This document shows, one piece after another, positions 22,968-33,300 of a stretch of 49,204 bases of DNA. The translations under genes were made by a program, and so were the position numbers. Position 1 is the first letter of the stretch, and each line of letters starts with the position of its first letter. The notes beneath the pieces were generated by a model. The model saw nothing but the letters and a program-made list of their open reading frames with translations, searched no databases and had not been told where the DNA came from. Source of the stretch: Desulfobacterales bacterium (GTDB lineage Bacteria; Desulfobacterota; Desulfobacteria; Desulfobacterales; JASJAZ01); the NCBI GenBank assembly GCA_030066785.1, contig JASJAZ010000024.1:1-49204 (forward strand), in the 5' to 3' direction.

Positions 22968-25628
22968 TTAGAATTGCAATGAATAATCGCGATGGACCGA
23001 CCGACAACCGGCAATCTCTTTGACCTGCTCGGACGACATCCGTTGCTGCAATCGAAGACCGATCGAACCCTTGATGGCATTGTCATAAGCGGCAAGTGCC
23101 GGACCAATTTCAGTGGTTGCGCGATGACGCCAATCGACTTCCGCCGCAAATAGCTTTAGTCCTTCGTCTAGCGACTGACGGGCCTTTTCGGGTTTTGGCT
23201 TTTTGCCTTTAAGCGCCCTGCGTGCTTTGGAAAGCTTGGACTTAATGGCGCTTGTGCCGGCAATCTTACCAAGGGCCTTTTCTGATTGCTTGATTTGTTC
23301 CATGGCAGTCTTGGCCGGCTGATTGATAATTGCGGTATCAAGGGCTATCATCTGTTGTTTGAGACCGGCCAAATCATTTGCGCCATCAATGACCTCGCGC
23401 AATTCCACAATCGTTTCATAAGCTTGGTCGACGTTATTGCGATACATGCGACGCGCTTGCTTTTCAGCTTTTTCCATTTCCGCATACCGTTTGCTGGCTT
23501 CAGTCCACGTCTCAGGAATCTGGTTTTGAAGGTCTGTGATTTCAGTCTCGGTTTTCTTGATATCGGCTTCAATTCGAATGAGATCATTCTTTTCAGGGGA
23601 ATCGCTCTGCGAAATTCGTATTAAATCCTGTTTCAGTTCATCGACTTTCAATTTGCGATTTCGCATTTCTGACTGCAAACCGCGGACATGCTGATGTAGG
23701 GGCCGAAATTCAGGTGCATAGCTGACCCGCTTAGCCTCAGCCTCGCGAACCTTGCTGACTAAATCGAATGTATTCAAGGTACGATCTAAGCTTGTGTTCA
23801 AGGCTTTCTGTCTTTTTTCCGGTAAAACACTGAGATCGGTGGCGCGTAAGGTGCTGACATGGTTGCGCAACTGCTCACCGTTTAGATCGTAGTATTCAAA
23901 GAGGTATTCTTCGATACAGTACTGCAGTCGCGGATTTATTGGCGGTGGCGCTGTTTCCGCAGATAGAGAAATGCGCGTGGGCAGGTAGTTCACCAAAGCG
24001 GGCGTCAGCGCAACAATGACTAGGGCGATCAACTGTAATACAATAAAAGGCGCCGCCCCACGATAAATCTGCAGTGTCTTAACAATAGGAGGAGCGACCC
24101 CACGCAGGTAAAACAAAGAGAAACCAAAGGGCGGTGTTAAAAATGAAGTCTGCAGGTTAAGGCCAACCATCACACCAAACCACACGGCGGTCACATTGGC
24201 ACCCGGATCGGCCAGCAGAATGGGCGCGACAATTGGAACGACGACAACCGCTATTTCGAGAAAATCAAGGAAAAAACCGAGGATAAACATCACCGCCATG
24301 ACGACGATAAATTGAACCCAAAACCCGCCTTCCAGATTGGTTAAAAAATGCTTGACCAATTCTTCCCCGCCAAAACCACGGAAGGCAGAGGTCAACATGG
24401 CCGCACCAAGCAGAATAATAAAAACCATGGATGTTGTTTTAGCGGTTTCAATCATGACCGCGTTGAGGGTATCTTCAATTTTATATACCCGCCAGGTACT
24501 CCAGGCCACGGCAATCAGCAGCCCAGTGACAGCAACCGCCGCCAGGAAGATACCGATGGCATCCCCCTCCCCGATGCTTTTGACGTTTAGGTCATAGAAG
24601 GCGAGGATAATCGCAATCACAACGGTTGAGGTGATGGCCAAAATGGCCGGATAATAAGCGTTGCGTTGACCTTCGGCAAGGCGATAGCCCCCCATGACCA
24701 TGGCACCAATGGCACCCACCGCACCGGCCTGATTGACCGTGGCCACACCGAGGATGATGGAGCCGAGCACCAAAAGAATAAGGGTCAATGGCGGTGTCAA
24801 TGCCAAGGCGACCCGTTTGGCAAAGACGCGATCGAACTTGCCTTCATAGGGTACCGGCGGTGCAGATCCTTTTTTAACTAACGCCGCGATCAAGATATAA
24901 ATGATATACAACCCGACAAGGACCAAACCCGGCACCAGGGCACCCATAAACATTTCACCGGCGCTGGTCGAGGTGACGTCCAGGATCGAAGGCATGCTGA
25001 ATTCACCGGTTGCGGCCTTGTAAGCTGATTTTCGAAGCGTACTGGCTTGATCGGATGCACCGGTCAACTGGTCAGCAAGAATAATCAGAACAATTGAAGG
25101 AGGGATGATCTGGCCTAAGGTACCCGAGGCACAAATCGTGCCCGTGGCCAATGGTTTAGAATAATTGTTACGCAGCATGGCCGGAAGTGAAATCAATCCC
25201 ATGGCAATCACCGTAGCCCCAACGATACCGGTCGTCGCCGCGAGCAGGGCACCGACCAGAACAACGGAGATTCCCAACCCTCCGGGAACCGGTCCAAACA
25301 GTTGGGCCATTGTAACCAAAAGGTCTTCGGCGATCTTGGAGCGTTGGAGCATAATGCCCATAAAAATAAACAGCGGCACCGCGATCAGGGTGTCCCGTTC
25401 GACATCCCAATAGAGGCTGCGAAAATTGGTCACGCCGGCACTGAGCCACTGGAAAGGGCCGCCTTCTACGAAGAAGGCGCTGGTGTCTCCTGCAATCAAA
25501 TAACCAAACAGCGCTGCTAATCCAATGGATATAATAGCCGCGCCTGGCAGTGAGAAGGCGACGGGATAGCCGGAAGAAAGGGCGGCAATCATCAGTAAGA
25601 GGAGAAAAGCGAGAAAGACGAGTTCCAT
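22968..25628 (-). CDS. dctM: TRAP transporter large permease (DctM) with a long coiled-coil C-terminal extension
   Basis: An 886-residue protein. Residues 1-555 form a DctM-type large TRAP permease with many membrane segments; hallmarks are LIAVPLFIFMGIMLQRS, GGLGISVVLVGALLAATTGIVGATV, GTLGQIIPPSIVLIILADQ and the late TSFLTPPFGFSLFYLRGVAP. Residues 556-886 are hydrophilic and rich in Glu, Lys, Arg and Gln with heptad-like stretches (about 625-760), a strong sign of coiled coil, then a Lys-rich part (KKPKPEKARQSL). Typical DctM proteins stop near 430-630 residues. The permease drives uptake with a sodium or proton gradient. The role of the extension is unknown. It starts 26 bases after dctQ, with AAGGG upstream. 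Confidence 0.92.
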   Translation of the reverse strand: MELVFLAFLLLLMIAALSSGYPVAFSLPGAAIISIGLAALFGYLIAGDTSAFFVEGGPFQWLSAGVTNFRSLYWDVERDTLIAVPLFIFMGIMLQRSKIAEDLLVTMAQLFGPVPGGLGISVVLVGALLAATTGIVGATVIAMGLISLPAMLRNNYSKPLATGTICASGTLGQIIPPSIVLIILADQLTGASDQASTLRKSAYKAATGEFSMPSILDVTSTSAGEMFMGALVPGLVLVGLYIIYILIAALVKKGSAPPVPYEGKFDRVFAKRVALALTPPLTLILLVLGSIILGVATVNQAGAVGAIGAMVMGGYRLAEGQRNAYYPAILAITSTVVIAIILAFYDLNVKSIGEGDAIGIFLAAVAVTGLLIAVAWSTWRVYKIEDTLNAVMIETAKTTSMVFIILLGAAMLTSAFRGFGGEELVKHFLTNLEGGFWVQFIVVMAVMFILGFFLDFLEIAVVVVPIVAPILLADPGANVTAVWFGVMVGLNLQTSFLTPPFGFSLFYLRGVAPPIVKTLQIYRGAAPFIVLQLIALVIVALTPALVNYLPTRISLSAETAPPPINPRLQYCIEEYLFEYYDLNGEQLRNHVSTLRATDLSVLPEKRQKALNTSLDRTLNTFDLVSKVREAEAKRVSYAPEFRPLHQHVRGLQSEMRNRKLKVDELKQDLIRISQSDSPEKNDLIRIEADIKKTETEITDLQNQIPETWTEASKRYAEMEKAEKQARRMYRNNVDQAYETIVELREVIDGANDLAGLKQQMIALDTAIINQPAKTAMEQIKQSEKALGKIAGTSAIKSKLSKARRALKGKKPKPEKARQSLDEGLKLFAAEVDWRHRATTEIGPALAAYDNAIKGSIGLRLQQRMSSEQVKEIAGCRSVHRDYSLQF

Positions 25629-25654
25629 GTAGTGACCCTTTTTAATGAAGTATC

Positions 25655-26728
25655 TTATTGCGACTTACCGGCTGATTGATCACCACCTGGTTCTTGATGA
25701 AGGTCAGCGACACTGTCGAGCAGGTAACTGGAAAATTGTACAATCATGGACACGGCGTAGACGGCCAAAAACCCGACCATCAAGTATTTTACGTACAACC
25801 CATAGCCGGATTGGGAAACTTCAAAACTGAAAAGCGGGCTGTTGATGCTGCTGGTTTTATCCCACATACCGGTCATGAGGATGATCCACCCCAATGGTAA
25901 GCCCAGCAGCAAGGTGCCAACCGTATTAGTCCATGCTTTGCTGCGTTTGCTAAAGCGTGAATACAACACATCGACACGCACATGGCCTTCGTGCACCAGC
26001 GTATATGCACTGGCAAATAGAAATAAGGCCGCATACCAGAAACGAACGAGGTCTCCCATAAAAGGTTGTTCGTAGGAAAATACAAATCGGGAAATAACAA
26101 TCTGGAACTCGGCCAACACTACCAGAAAGGCCAACCAGGTAAATCCCAGGGATCGATTAAAAAAGGCGATGACAAACGACAGCAGGATCAATGGAAGGTG
26201 CACATACATGCCACGAAATTGAGGGCGTCCAAGGGCTTGGGTTAGATCATCACCAATGAGTGGTGCCAGGAGCTCCTCCACCCTTAGAAAAGAGATGATG
26301 ATATCGACAAAACCGATGATCAGAACGATCCAGAAGGACGCCCGAATGATATAGGTCGCAAATTGGGTCAGTAAATCAGCATCCGCTCGCAAGGACCGTC
26401 TATGTGTCCCCAGAACATAAAGAATCGCCAGTGCCACTGCTCCCAGGTAACCCAGAAGCTGAAGCCACCCTTGGGTAATCTGATTATCCGCAAGAGGTGT
26501 GCGTAAGGCCTCCAGACCAAACCAGCCATAGTGTGCAAAAAAAGACGGCAATCCAGTCCATTGCTGCCTGACATTCAGGTAGTTGTTAATGAGAAAAAAC
26601 AGCATGAGCGCAACGATCGATACGGCTACTGTTCGCATCAGTAAAGTGATGATTTTACGGCCTGAAGCATCGTTTTTCATAGCCGGGTTTGAAAGCTCAC
26701 TGGTATCGATGGTGTCTGAAGCGCTCAT
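25655..26728 (-). CDS. dctQ: TRAP transporter small permease (DctQ)
   Basis: A 357-residue membrane protein, about twice the usual DctQ length. The C-terminal half carries the DctQ-type segments (FWYAALFLFASAYTLVHEGHVRVDVLYSRFSKRSKAWTNTVG), while the N-terminal half adds about four extra hydrophobic segments. It forms the membrane complex with DctM. The longer form resembles small permeases that accompany 2-oxo acid and mannitol/chloroaromatic-type TRAP systems. It lies between dctP and dctM, separated from dctP by 145 bases that hold a perfect hairpin. Confidence 0.85.
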   Translation of the reverse strand: MSASDTIDTSELSNPAMKNDASGRKIITLLMRTVAVSIVALMLFFLINNYLNVRQQWTGLPSFFAHYGWFGLEALRTPLADNQITQGWLQLLGYLGAVALAILYVLGTHRRSLRADADLLTQFATYIIRASFWIVLIIGFVDIIISFLRVEELLAPLIGDDLTQALGRPQFRGMYVHLPLILLSFVIAFFNRSLGFTWLAFLVVLAEFQIVISRFVFSYEQPFMGDLVRFWYAALFLFASAYTLVHEGHVRVDVLYSRFSKRSKAWTNTVGTLLLGLPLGWIILMTGMWDKTSSINSPLFSFEVSQSGYGLYVKYLMVGFLAVYAVSMIVQFSSYLLDSVADLHQEPGGDQSAGKSQ

Positions 26729-26829
26729 AGGTTGCGGACTGTTTATATGGTTAGCAGATGTATAATAATTGTGCGATAATACGAAATCAGATAGCCTAAT
26801 TTGTTAGTTGATTCGTCCCATAAAGATGA

Positions 26830-26861
26830 GAAATATGGTACCCTTCAGGGTACCATATTTC
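26830..26861 (-). repeat. Perfect intercistronic hairpin between dctP and dctQ
   Basis: GAAATATGGTACCC (26830-26843) and its exact complement (26848-26861) form a 14-pair stem closed by a four-base loop. It lies 12 bases after the dctP stop. No T-tract follows on the minus strand, so it fits a 3'-end stabilising hairpin that keeps binding-protein mRNA more abundant than the membrane subunits, rather than a full terminator. Confidence 0.75.
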
Positions 26862-26873
26862 TTTGCGTATCGA

Positions 26874-27968
26874 TTACAGACCGAGTACGCTGTTGCGCTT
26901 GTTAAGGTAGGCCTGATCGGAGATCTTCATCCAGCTTCCAATCTCTTTGCGCGCTTTGGCAAAACTGTCATGGATTCTAGCCGCCAATTTACTATGCTTT
27001 CTTGTCTCTTCAAATACTTCGGCAGACGCTTCACCAAACGCTTCGTAGACATCATCATTGAATTCACGCAGTTTAACGCCTTGCTCTTTGATCAGTTTGG
27101 CAAGGGCTTCTCCGTTTTTGGCATTGAACTCCGACATCATGACGTCATTTTCCATGGCAGCGGCGGCATCAATCGTCAATTGATCCGATTTTGATAGGCC
27201 GTCCCACCACTTTTTATTGATGCCGAGAGAGAGCATCGTACCCGGCTCGTGCATGCCCGGGAAATAATAATACTTGGCGGCTTCATAGAATTTCATGAAT
27301 CCATCATTCCAAGGACCGACCCACTCCGTCGCATCGATTGATCCGGCAATCAGGTTTTCATAGATCTGGCCGCCGGGAAGGGAAACGGGAGAGGCGCCCA
27401 ATTTGGCCATGACATCGCCCCCAAGGCCGGGAATACGCATTTTAAGCCCCTTCAGGTCATCGGGGGAGTTGATTTCCTTGCGAAACCATCCGCCCATCTG
27501 CGAGCCGGTGTTGCCGGTCACCAGTCCTTTGACCCCAAATGCGGCGCCCAGTTCATCCCATAATTCCTGGCCGCCGCCGAAGCGCATCCAGGCGTTCAAT
27601 TCTGTGTAGGTTAAACCAAACGGAACCGCTGCAAAATAAGCAAAACCAGGATGCTTGCCTTTCCAATAGTATTCGGCGCCATGATACATCTGGGCATTAC
27701 CCGAGGCAACCTCATCGAATGAATCAAAGGCCTTTACCCGCTCATTCGCGGCAAAATAGTTCACTTTCATACGACCGTTGGTCATATCGGATAAGCGCTT
27801 GGCAAAACGTTGCGCCCCTGTGCCCAGACCAGGAAAATCACGCGGCCACGTCGTCACCATGGTAATTTCCATCTTCTTTTGTGCGTGTACGGCAGGCGCG
27901 CCTGCAATCACAGCGCCAGCAGCAATAGCGCCAGCACCAGCTTTCTTGATAAATTCCCGTCTTTTCAT
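26874..27968 (-). CDS. dctP: TRAP substrate-binding protein (DctP/TakP-like), Tat-exported
   Basis: A 364-residue periplasmic solute receptor. It begins with a Tat signal, MKRREFIKKAGAG, a hydrophobic stretch and AVHAQ at the cleavage site. The mature protein shows MVTTWPRDFPGLGTGAQRFA, a GLKMRIPGLGGDVM segment, and IDATEWVGPWNDGF, which is characteristic of the TakP subgroup that binds 2-oxo acids such as pyruvate together with a cation. Substrate assignment is therefore a 2-oxo or related carboxylate, by similarity. The start is set by AGGAGG eight bases upstream. First gene of the dctPQM operon. Confidence 0.93.
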   Translation of the reverse strand: MKRREFIKKAGAGAIAAGAVIAGAPAVHAQKKMEITMVTTWPRDFPGLGTGAQRFAKRLSDMTNGRMKVNYFAANERVKAFDSFDEVASGNAQMYHGAEYYWKGKHPGFAYFAAVPFGLTYTELNAWMRFGGGQELWDELGAAFGVKGLVTGNTGSQMGGWFRKEINSPDDLKGLKMRIPGLGGDVMAKLGASPVSLPGGQIYENLIAGSIDATEWVGPWNDGFMKFYEAAKYYYFPGMHEPGTMLSLGINKKWWDGLSKSDQLTIDAAAAMENDVMMSEFNAKNGEALAKLIKEQGVKLREFNDDVYEAFGEASAEVFEETRKHSKLAARIHDSFAKARKEIGSWMKISDQAYLNKRNSVLGL

Positions 27969-28071
27969 AGAGTTCCTCCTCATGTTTGGTTGATAGATCA
28001 TGTTAGATCAATCGATCTTTCCCGAAAACGACCGTTCACCCGTGCATCAAAGCAAAAAAGATTAACGTAAA

Positions 28072-28100
28072 TGTATAGAAAAATGGCCACCAGGTGTCAA
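28072..28100 (-). promoter_or_regulatory. Promoter of the dctPQM operon
   Basis: On the minus strand a perfect TTGACA (28095-28100) is followed after 17 bases by TATACA (28072-28077). Transcription would begin near 28065, about 97 bases before dctP. A near-palindrome AGATC-AATC-GATCT (28005-28018) lies in the leader and could be an operator. Confidence 0.65.
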
Positions 28101-28279
28101 GCAATAAAGGATAATCAAAAATGCTTGAAATAAATAGATTTTTTTAATCACAGAGGGATTGTTGCGAAAGTATGATAGACATGTATCGCCGTTTCAGCAA
28201 CTCGCCGTTGATTGGTTGACAATCAGAATTCCGAGAGCTCAGCTTGGATCCGAGCAATTAACTTGGTTAGATCAAACAC

Positions 28280-29776
28280 CTATGAATGGTAACCTGTATC
28301 AGGATGCCACCGCCGAATCCGCATGTGTTCCGGAAAGGTGTGCGCCTTGAATGAGGATTTTCCCAACAGCATTCGCATGCATTCCTGAATACCTTCGGAA
28401 ATGGTGGGATGGGGATAAATCGAATTTAGGGCATCTTGAATACTCTTGCCCTGATCCATCAACAGCGTAATGGACATGATGGTGCCGGAGACCTGCGGGC
28501 CGGCTGCTCGCATTCCCAAGATTTTTTGGGTGTCATCGTCGCTGGCAATAATTTTGACAAAACCGTTGGTCGACCGCATGGCGATATTGCGCGTTAACAT
28601 GGCGTTCGCATAGTAAGCCACGCGGTAAGGTATTTTTTTCTGCTGACAAATTCTTTCGTTGAATCCCACCGCCGCCACCGGTGGGTAAAAAAACATGATG
28701 GTACTCAGATTTCGATAATTCAGTGGTGGTGTATTTTTTTCAAACATTTGCCGCACGGCATAGCGACCTTCAAGATCCGCCATATTGACCAAAGCCGGAT
28801 AATGGGTCACATCCCCGGCCGCATAAATACAGGTATCGACCAAACAGTGCCCGTCTGTATCTAAGATTCCGTTGGCATTGGGTTGAATACCGGCATTGTC
28901 CAGCCTCAGACATGTAAAATTCGGTCGCCGTCCGATCGAAATCAGCACGGCATCGACTTCGATGCGTTTGGCGGTGGCATTGTCAAAGTCAAGCAAGACC
29001 TCCAGGGCCTCAGGCGTTTTCAAAATATTTTTCAGTGACGCTGAATGATGAATGGTCACGCCATTTTGCTCCAGGTTGTTGCCGACAAAATGGCTAATAT
29101 CTTCATCCTCAAATGGCAAAATGCGCTGCTGATTATCCACCAATATGACGTGGGTGCGTTTAAAATTGGAAAAAATAGTCGCAAATTCACAACCGGTAAT
29201 GCCGGCACCAATAATCATTAAGCGGCGTGGGAAAGATTTTAGATTTAAAAAACCGTCGGTGTCAAAAATACGCTGCTGATCGATCTCAATATGAGGGAAA
29301 CGTTGCGGTTTAGAGCCCGTGGCAATGATAAAATAGCCCGCGGTTATAGGCTCTGAGGTATTATCAGGATAGGTCACAACTAATTCGTTACTGGACGCAA
29401 ACGCTCCCCATCCCCGCTTGTAGGTTATGGATCCCGGACCTTGCCATTGGGAGGGGGCATAAGCCTCAATCTGGTGAAGCATCTGGGTCTGTTTTTCTTT
29501 AACGGCTTCCAAAACCGTCTTGCGAACCGCCTGATATTCCACGTGTAGCTGATCGGCGTAAAAACCACGATCCGTTTTAGAGGCCACCGCATAGTCCTTG
29601 GAAAGCTCCCACATGGTTTTAGAGGCGAGGGCGCCCCACATGACCCCTGTTCCACCAATTTCATCGCCTTCAACCACACAAACGTTTTTACCATAATCAA
29701 CCGCAGACATAGCAGCAGCAAAACCGGCAACTCCGCAGCCGATAACGCATAGATCATAAGAATTGGCATTCTTCAA
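28280..29776 (-). CDS. Pyridine nucleotide-disulfide oxidoreductase family flavoprotein lacking the redox cysteines (transhydrogenase-like)
   Basis: A 498-residue FAD/NAD(P) flavoprotein of the Lpd/SthA family. The FAD fingerprint is VIGCGVAGFAAA (about 11-22), the NAD-binding motif is IIGAGITGCEFA, the second FAD motif is CIYAAGDV, and the C-terminal dimer domain has YPHPTISEG with the conserved His and Glu. The active disulfide motif GGTCxxxGC is replaced by GGTGVMWGA (Gly44, Ala49), so dithiol chemistry is impossible. This resembles soluble transhydrogenase SthA, which keeps one Cys; NAD(P)H transhydrogenation or diaphorase activity is the best guess. The start is a TTG at 29776 with AGGAG eight bases upstream; the frame is open eight codons further. 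Confidence 0.85.
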   Translation of the reverse strand: MKNANSYDLCVIGCGVAGFAAAMSAVDYGKNVCVVEGDEIGGTGVMWGALASKTMWELSKDYAVASKTDRGFYADQLHVEYQAVRKTVLEAVKEKQTQMLHQIEAYAPSQWQGPGSITYKRGWGAFASSNELVVTYPDNTSEPITAGYFIIATGSKPQRFPHIEIDQQRIFDTDGFLNLKSFPRRLMIIGAGITGCEFATIFSNFKRTHVILVDNQQRILPFEDEDISHFVGNNLEQNGVTIHHSASLKNILKTPEALEVLLDFDNATAKRIEVDAVLISIGRRPNFTCLRLDNAGIQPNANGILDTDGHCLVDTCIYAAGDVTHYPALVNMADLEGRYAVRQMFEKNTPPLNYRNLSTIMFFYPPVAAVGFNERICQQKKIPYRVAYYANAMLTRNIAMRSTNGFVKIIASDDDTQKILGMRAAGPQVSGTIMSITLLMDQGKSIQDALNSIYPHPTISEGIQECMRMLLGKSSFKAHTFPEHMRIRRWHPDTGYHS

Positions 29777-30194
29777 AATACGGACTCCTGAAACTTTCAA
29801 ATTCAGCGTGATTAAGATGGATATTTACCGGTACAATATGGCGTCAAAAAGTCAAGAGCTTCTTGAATTAATTCTGCTTCATAGAGGTGAGGTTATCACT
29901 TTTTTCCAAAAAATAAAGCCCATCTGGATGCAAAATGTTTACTGAATTATGCTTGACCCCCCAACATTAAAGCAATATATTCTGGCTAAATTTCGGGCAA
30001 ATTACCAATGCTTTTAATGGCGGGCGCGATTATAATTGAGCCTTTCACCATCGTCGATGTTTAATAATATACGATTTCCAAATAACCAATCTCTTAACCG
30101 GAATATGACAATTTCCCAACACCATGCGTAAAACGATTTGATAGTTCTCAATAATCCAAGACTGGTGCTCATTGCAGTTGTTTTGTTAGATGGT
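29777..30194. other. Divergent intergenic region, 5' part
   Basis: AT-rich DNA between the flavoprotein and the activase gene. A minus-strand TTGACT near 29852-29857 could be a -35 for the flavoprotein gene, but no good -10 follows. No coding frame is credible. Confidence 0.35.
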
Positions 30195-30224
30195 TTGACT
30201 GATAAAGATTTACTCAGATAAAAT
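30195..30224 (+). promoter_or_regulatory. Promoter of the activase gene
   Basis: TTGACT (30195-30200) and TAAAAT (30219-30224) each match the consensus in five of six positions, with an 18-base spacer. Transcription would start near 30231, about 80 bases before the ATG. Confidence 0.55.
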
Positions 30225-30311
30225 TTAGCTTGTTATTGTTAGAAAATAAGGTAATTTAGCGATTTTCAATTCTGATAATAGGTCTTTATCGCCTGGTTAT
30301 GTCATAGTGAA

Positions 30312-33300
30312 ATGATGACTCAGTACGCCGCAACTTCTTCAGATTCCGAAGTCAGGCCAAGTTTGCCTCTAAGGGCTTTAGGTTTATGCCTTGGCGCTTC
30401 CACCGTATCGGTGGTTCAGGTTGAATGCGATCCTGCCAAGAATGACAGCCGCCCACATATCCTTAACTACAGCCTGCATCCCCATGAAGGTGATCCCAAG
30501 CAGACCTTGCAGAACGCCCTTGAATCCATTGATATGTCCGCCATTGACCGCATTGCCGCTACCGGCCGGCGATTCAGGGAGTTTGTCAATCTTTCCTCGA
30601 TTCCCGAACCTGAAGCCGTCGAACAAGCTTATCAAATGGTGAAGTTGAAATCCATCGATAGCCCGGCAATTGTTTCAGCCGGGGGTGAAACCTTTATGGT
30701 GTATACCCTCAACAAATCAGGCCGTATATCCAATGTGCACACCGGCAATAAATGTGCTTCGGGAACAGGCGAATTTTTTTTACAGCAATTGCGACGCATG
30801 AACGTCTCTCTCAAGGAGGCGGCCCAATGGGCGGTGTCGCAAGATCCCTACGCGGTCTCCGGTCGCTGTTCCGTGTTTTGCAAATCAGACTGCACCCATG
30901 CCACCAACAAGGGTATTCCTAAGGCCAAAGTTACCGCCGGTTTATGCCAAATGATGGCCAATAAAATTCTGGAGCTTCTGAAAAAGGTTGAGCGTCAAAA
31001 CATCATGGTTACAGGGGGCACCGCCCAAAATAAAATGATGATCGAATATTTGCGGCGTGAAATTCCCGGCTTGATCGTGCCCAATGAAGCGCCTTATTTC
31101 GAAGCGCTCGGGGCGGCGCTCTGGGCGCTTAATCGCACCACCAAGCCATTTCCCGGTTTTGACCGATTGTTCAATCCCGAAGCCACATCGTTTGACAGCC
31201 TGTTGCCACTGCAGGAGTTTGAAGAGCTGGTGGAGTTTAAAAGCGTTGCCCAGGATGAGATCCAATCAAACGATCAATGCATTCTGGGCTTGGACGTCGG
31301 CTCCACAACAACCAAAGCGGTCTTGTTGCGCAAAACCGATAACGCCATTTTGGCATCGGTTTATCTTCGCACCAACGGCGACCCGGTTGGTGCATCACGC
31401 GACTGCTATCAATCGATCTTGTCTCAAATCAGTAATAAAATCGATCCGAATTCCGTTGTTATCTCCGGTTTAGGCGTGTGCGGATCCGGCCGCCAAATCG
31501 CCGGCCTGCATGCCCTAACCGACGGCGTCATCAACGAAATCATCGCCCATGCCACAGCGGCAGTTTATTTTGATAGCCAGGTGGACACTATTTTCGAAAT
31601 TGGGGGACAGGATGCCAAATACACCTATATCACCAATGCGGTGCCTTCTGATTATGCCATGAACGAGGCTTGCTCTGCCGGCACCGGTTCTTTTTTAGAA
31701 GAATCGGCTCTGGAAACTTTAGGCGTTAAAATGGAAGACATTGCGGATATTGCCATGCAGGGCCGCCAGCCACCCAATTTCAATGACCAATGTGCCGCAT
31801 TTATTGCTTCAGACATCAAAAATGCCATCCATGAAGGCATTGCCCATAACGACATTGTGGCTGGTCTGGTGTATTCTATCTGTATGAACTATGCTAATCG
31901 GGTTAAAGGCAATCGGCCGGTGGGAGAAAAAGTTTTTATGCAGGGTGGCGTCTGTTACAACCGTGCAGTACCATTGGCAATGGCGGCCTTAGTGGGCAAA
32001 CCGATCATTGTTCCGCCGGAACCTGGTCTGATGGGAGCCTTTGGTGTTGCTTTGGAAGTTAAAAAACGCATCGAAGCCGGCCTTCTTAAACCCCAGCAGT
32101 TTGATCTTGCCGATTTGGTTCAACGCGACATTGATTATAATAAATCATTCATTTGCAAAGGCGGAAAAGAGCAATGCGACCGGCGTTGTGACATCGCAAT
32201 GATAAACATCGAAGGCACCCAATATCCGTTTGGTGGTGCCTGCAACCGGTATTATAATTTGCGCCATAAGATCAAACACGATGTCGCCACATTGGATCTG
32301 GTTCGAATACGGCAAAAACTAATTTTTGAAAAATACGCTGGAAAACTAGATCTTAATTCTGGCCAACAACAACGGGGACGCATCGGACTTAATCGCAGTT
32401 TTTTAGTCAACACCTATTATCCCCTCTATTCAACCTTTTTTGCAGAGCTTGGTTTTGAAACCGTCCTGCCGGACGAGCCATCACAGGCAGGAATCGATCT
32501 GCGGGGAGCACCGTTTTGCTTTCCTGCAGAACTGACCCACGGCTTCTTCCACAGTTTATTGGCGATGCCCGATCCTCCGGAATATATTTTTCTGCCGCAC
32601 TTTAAAGCGGTGCCGAGTCAAAGCCAGGAACTCAACTCGGAAGTATGTCCGGTGGTTCAAAGTGAAACCTATTATCTGCGCAGTGCCTTTAATGAAAAAA
32701 TCGCCGCTTTGAAAAAAGATGGTGTTCAGCTACTGACCCCGGTCATTGACCTTTCCAAGGAGCTGCATGCTCGCAAGAATGCCCTGATCGATACCGCCGT
32801 TGAAATACTCGGTGTTCAACGAAGTCGTGCCCGCAAGGCATTTCAAAAAGCTATCGCACGTCAGGAACAATGTTTGAACGAATTAAAAGCGATTGGCGCC
32901 AAGGCATTGACAGCCCTACAAAAAGATCCGAATCAGATGGCGGTCGTGATTTTAGGACGCCCCTATAACAGCTTTGTCGATGAGGCCCACATGGGCATTC
33001 CCCATAAAATCGCCTCCCGGGGAATCATGGTAATGCCGCTGGATTTCTTACCGCTTGAGGATGAACAAACCAAACGCCATATGTACTGGGGTATGGGGCA
33101 ACTGATCATCAAAGCCGCACGCTTTGTAAAAAAACACCCGCAGTTATTCGCCACCTATATTACCAATTTTTCATGTGGGCCGGACTCTTTTGTGATTGGC
33201 TACGTACGCGATATTATGGGGCGGAAACCATCTCTCACTTTGGAGTTGGATAGCCACACAGCCGATGCCGGCCTGGAAACCCGTATCGAGGCTTTTATTG

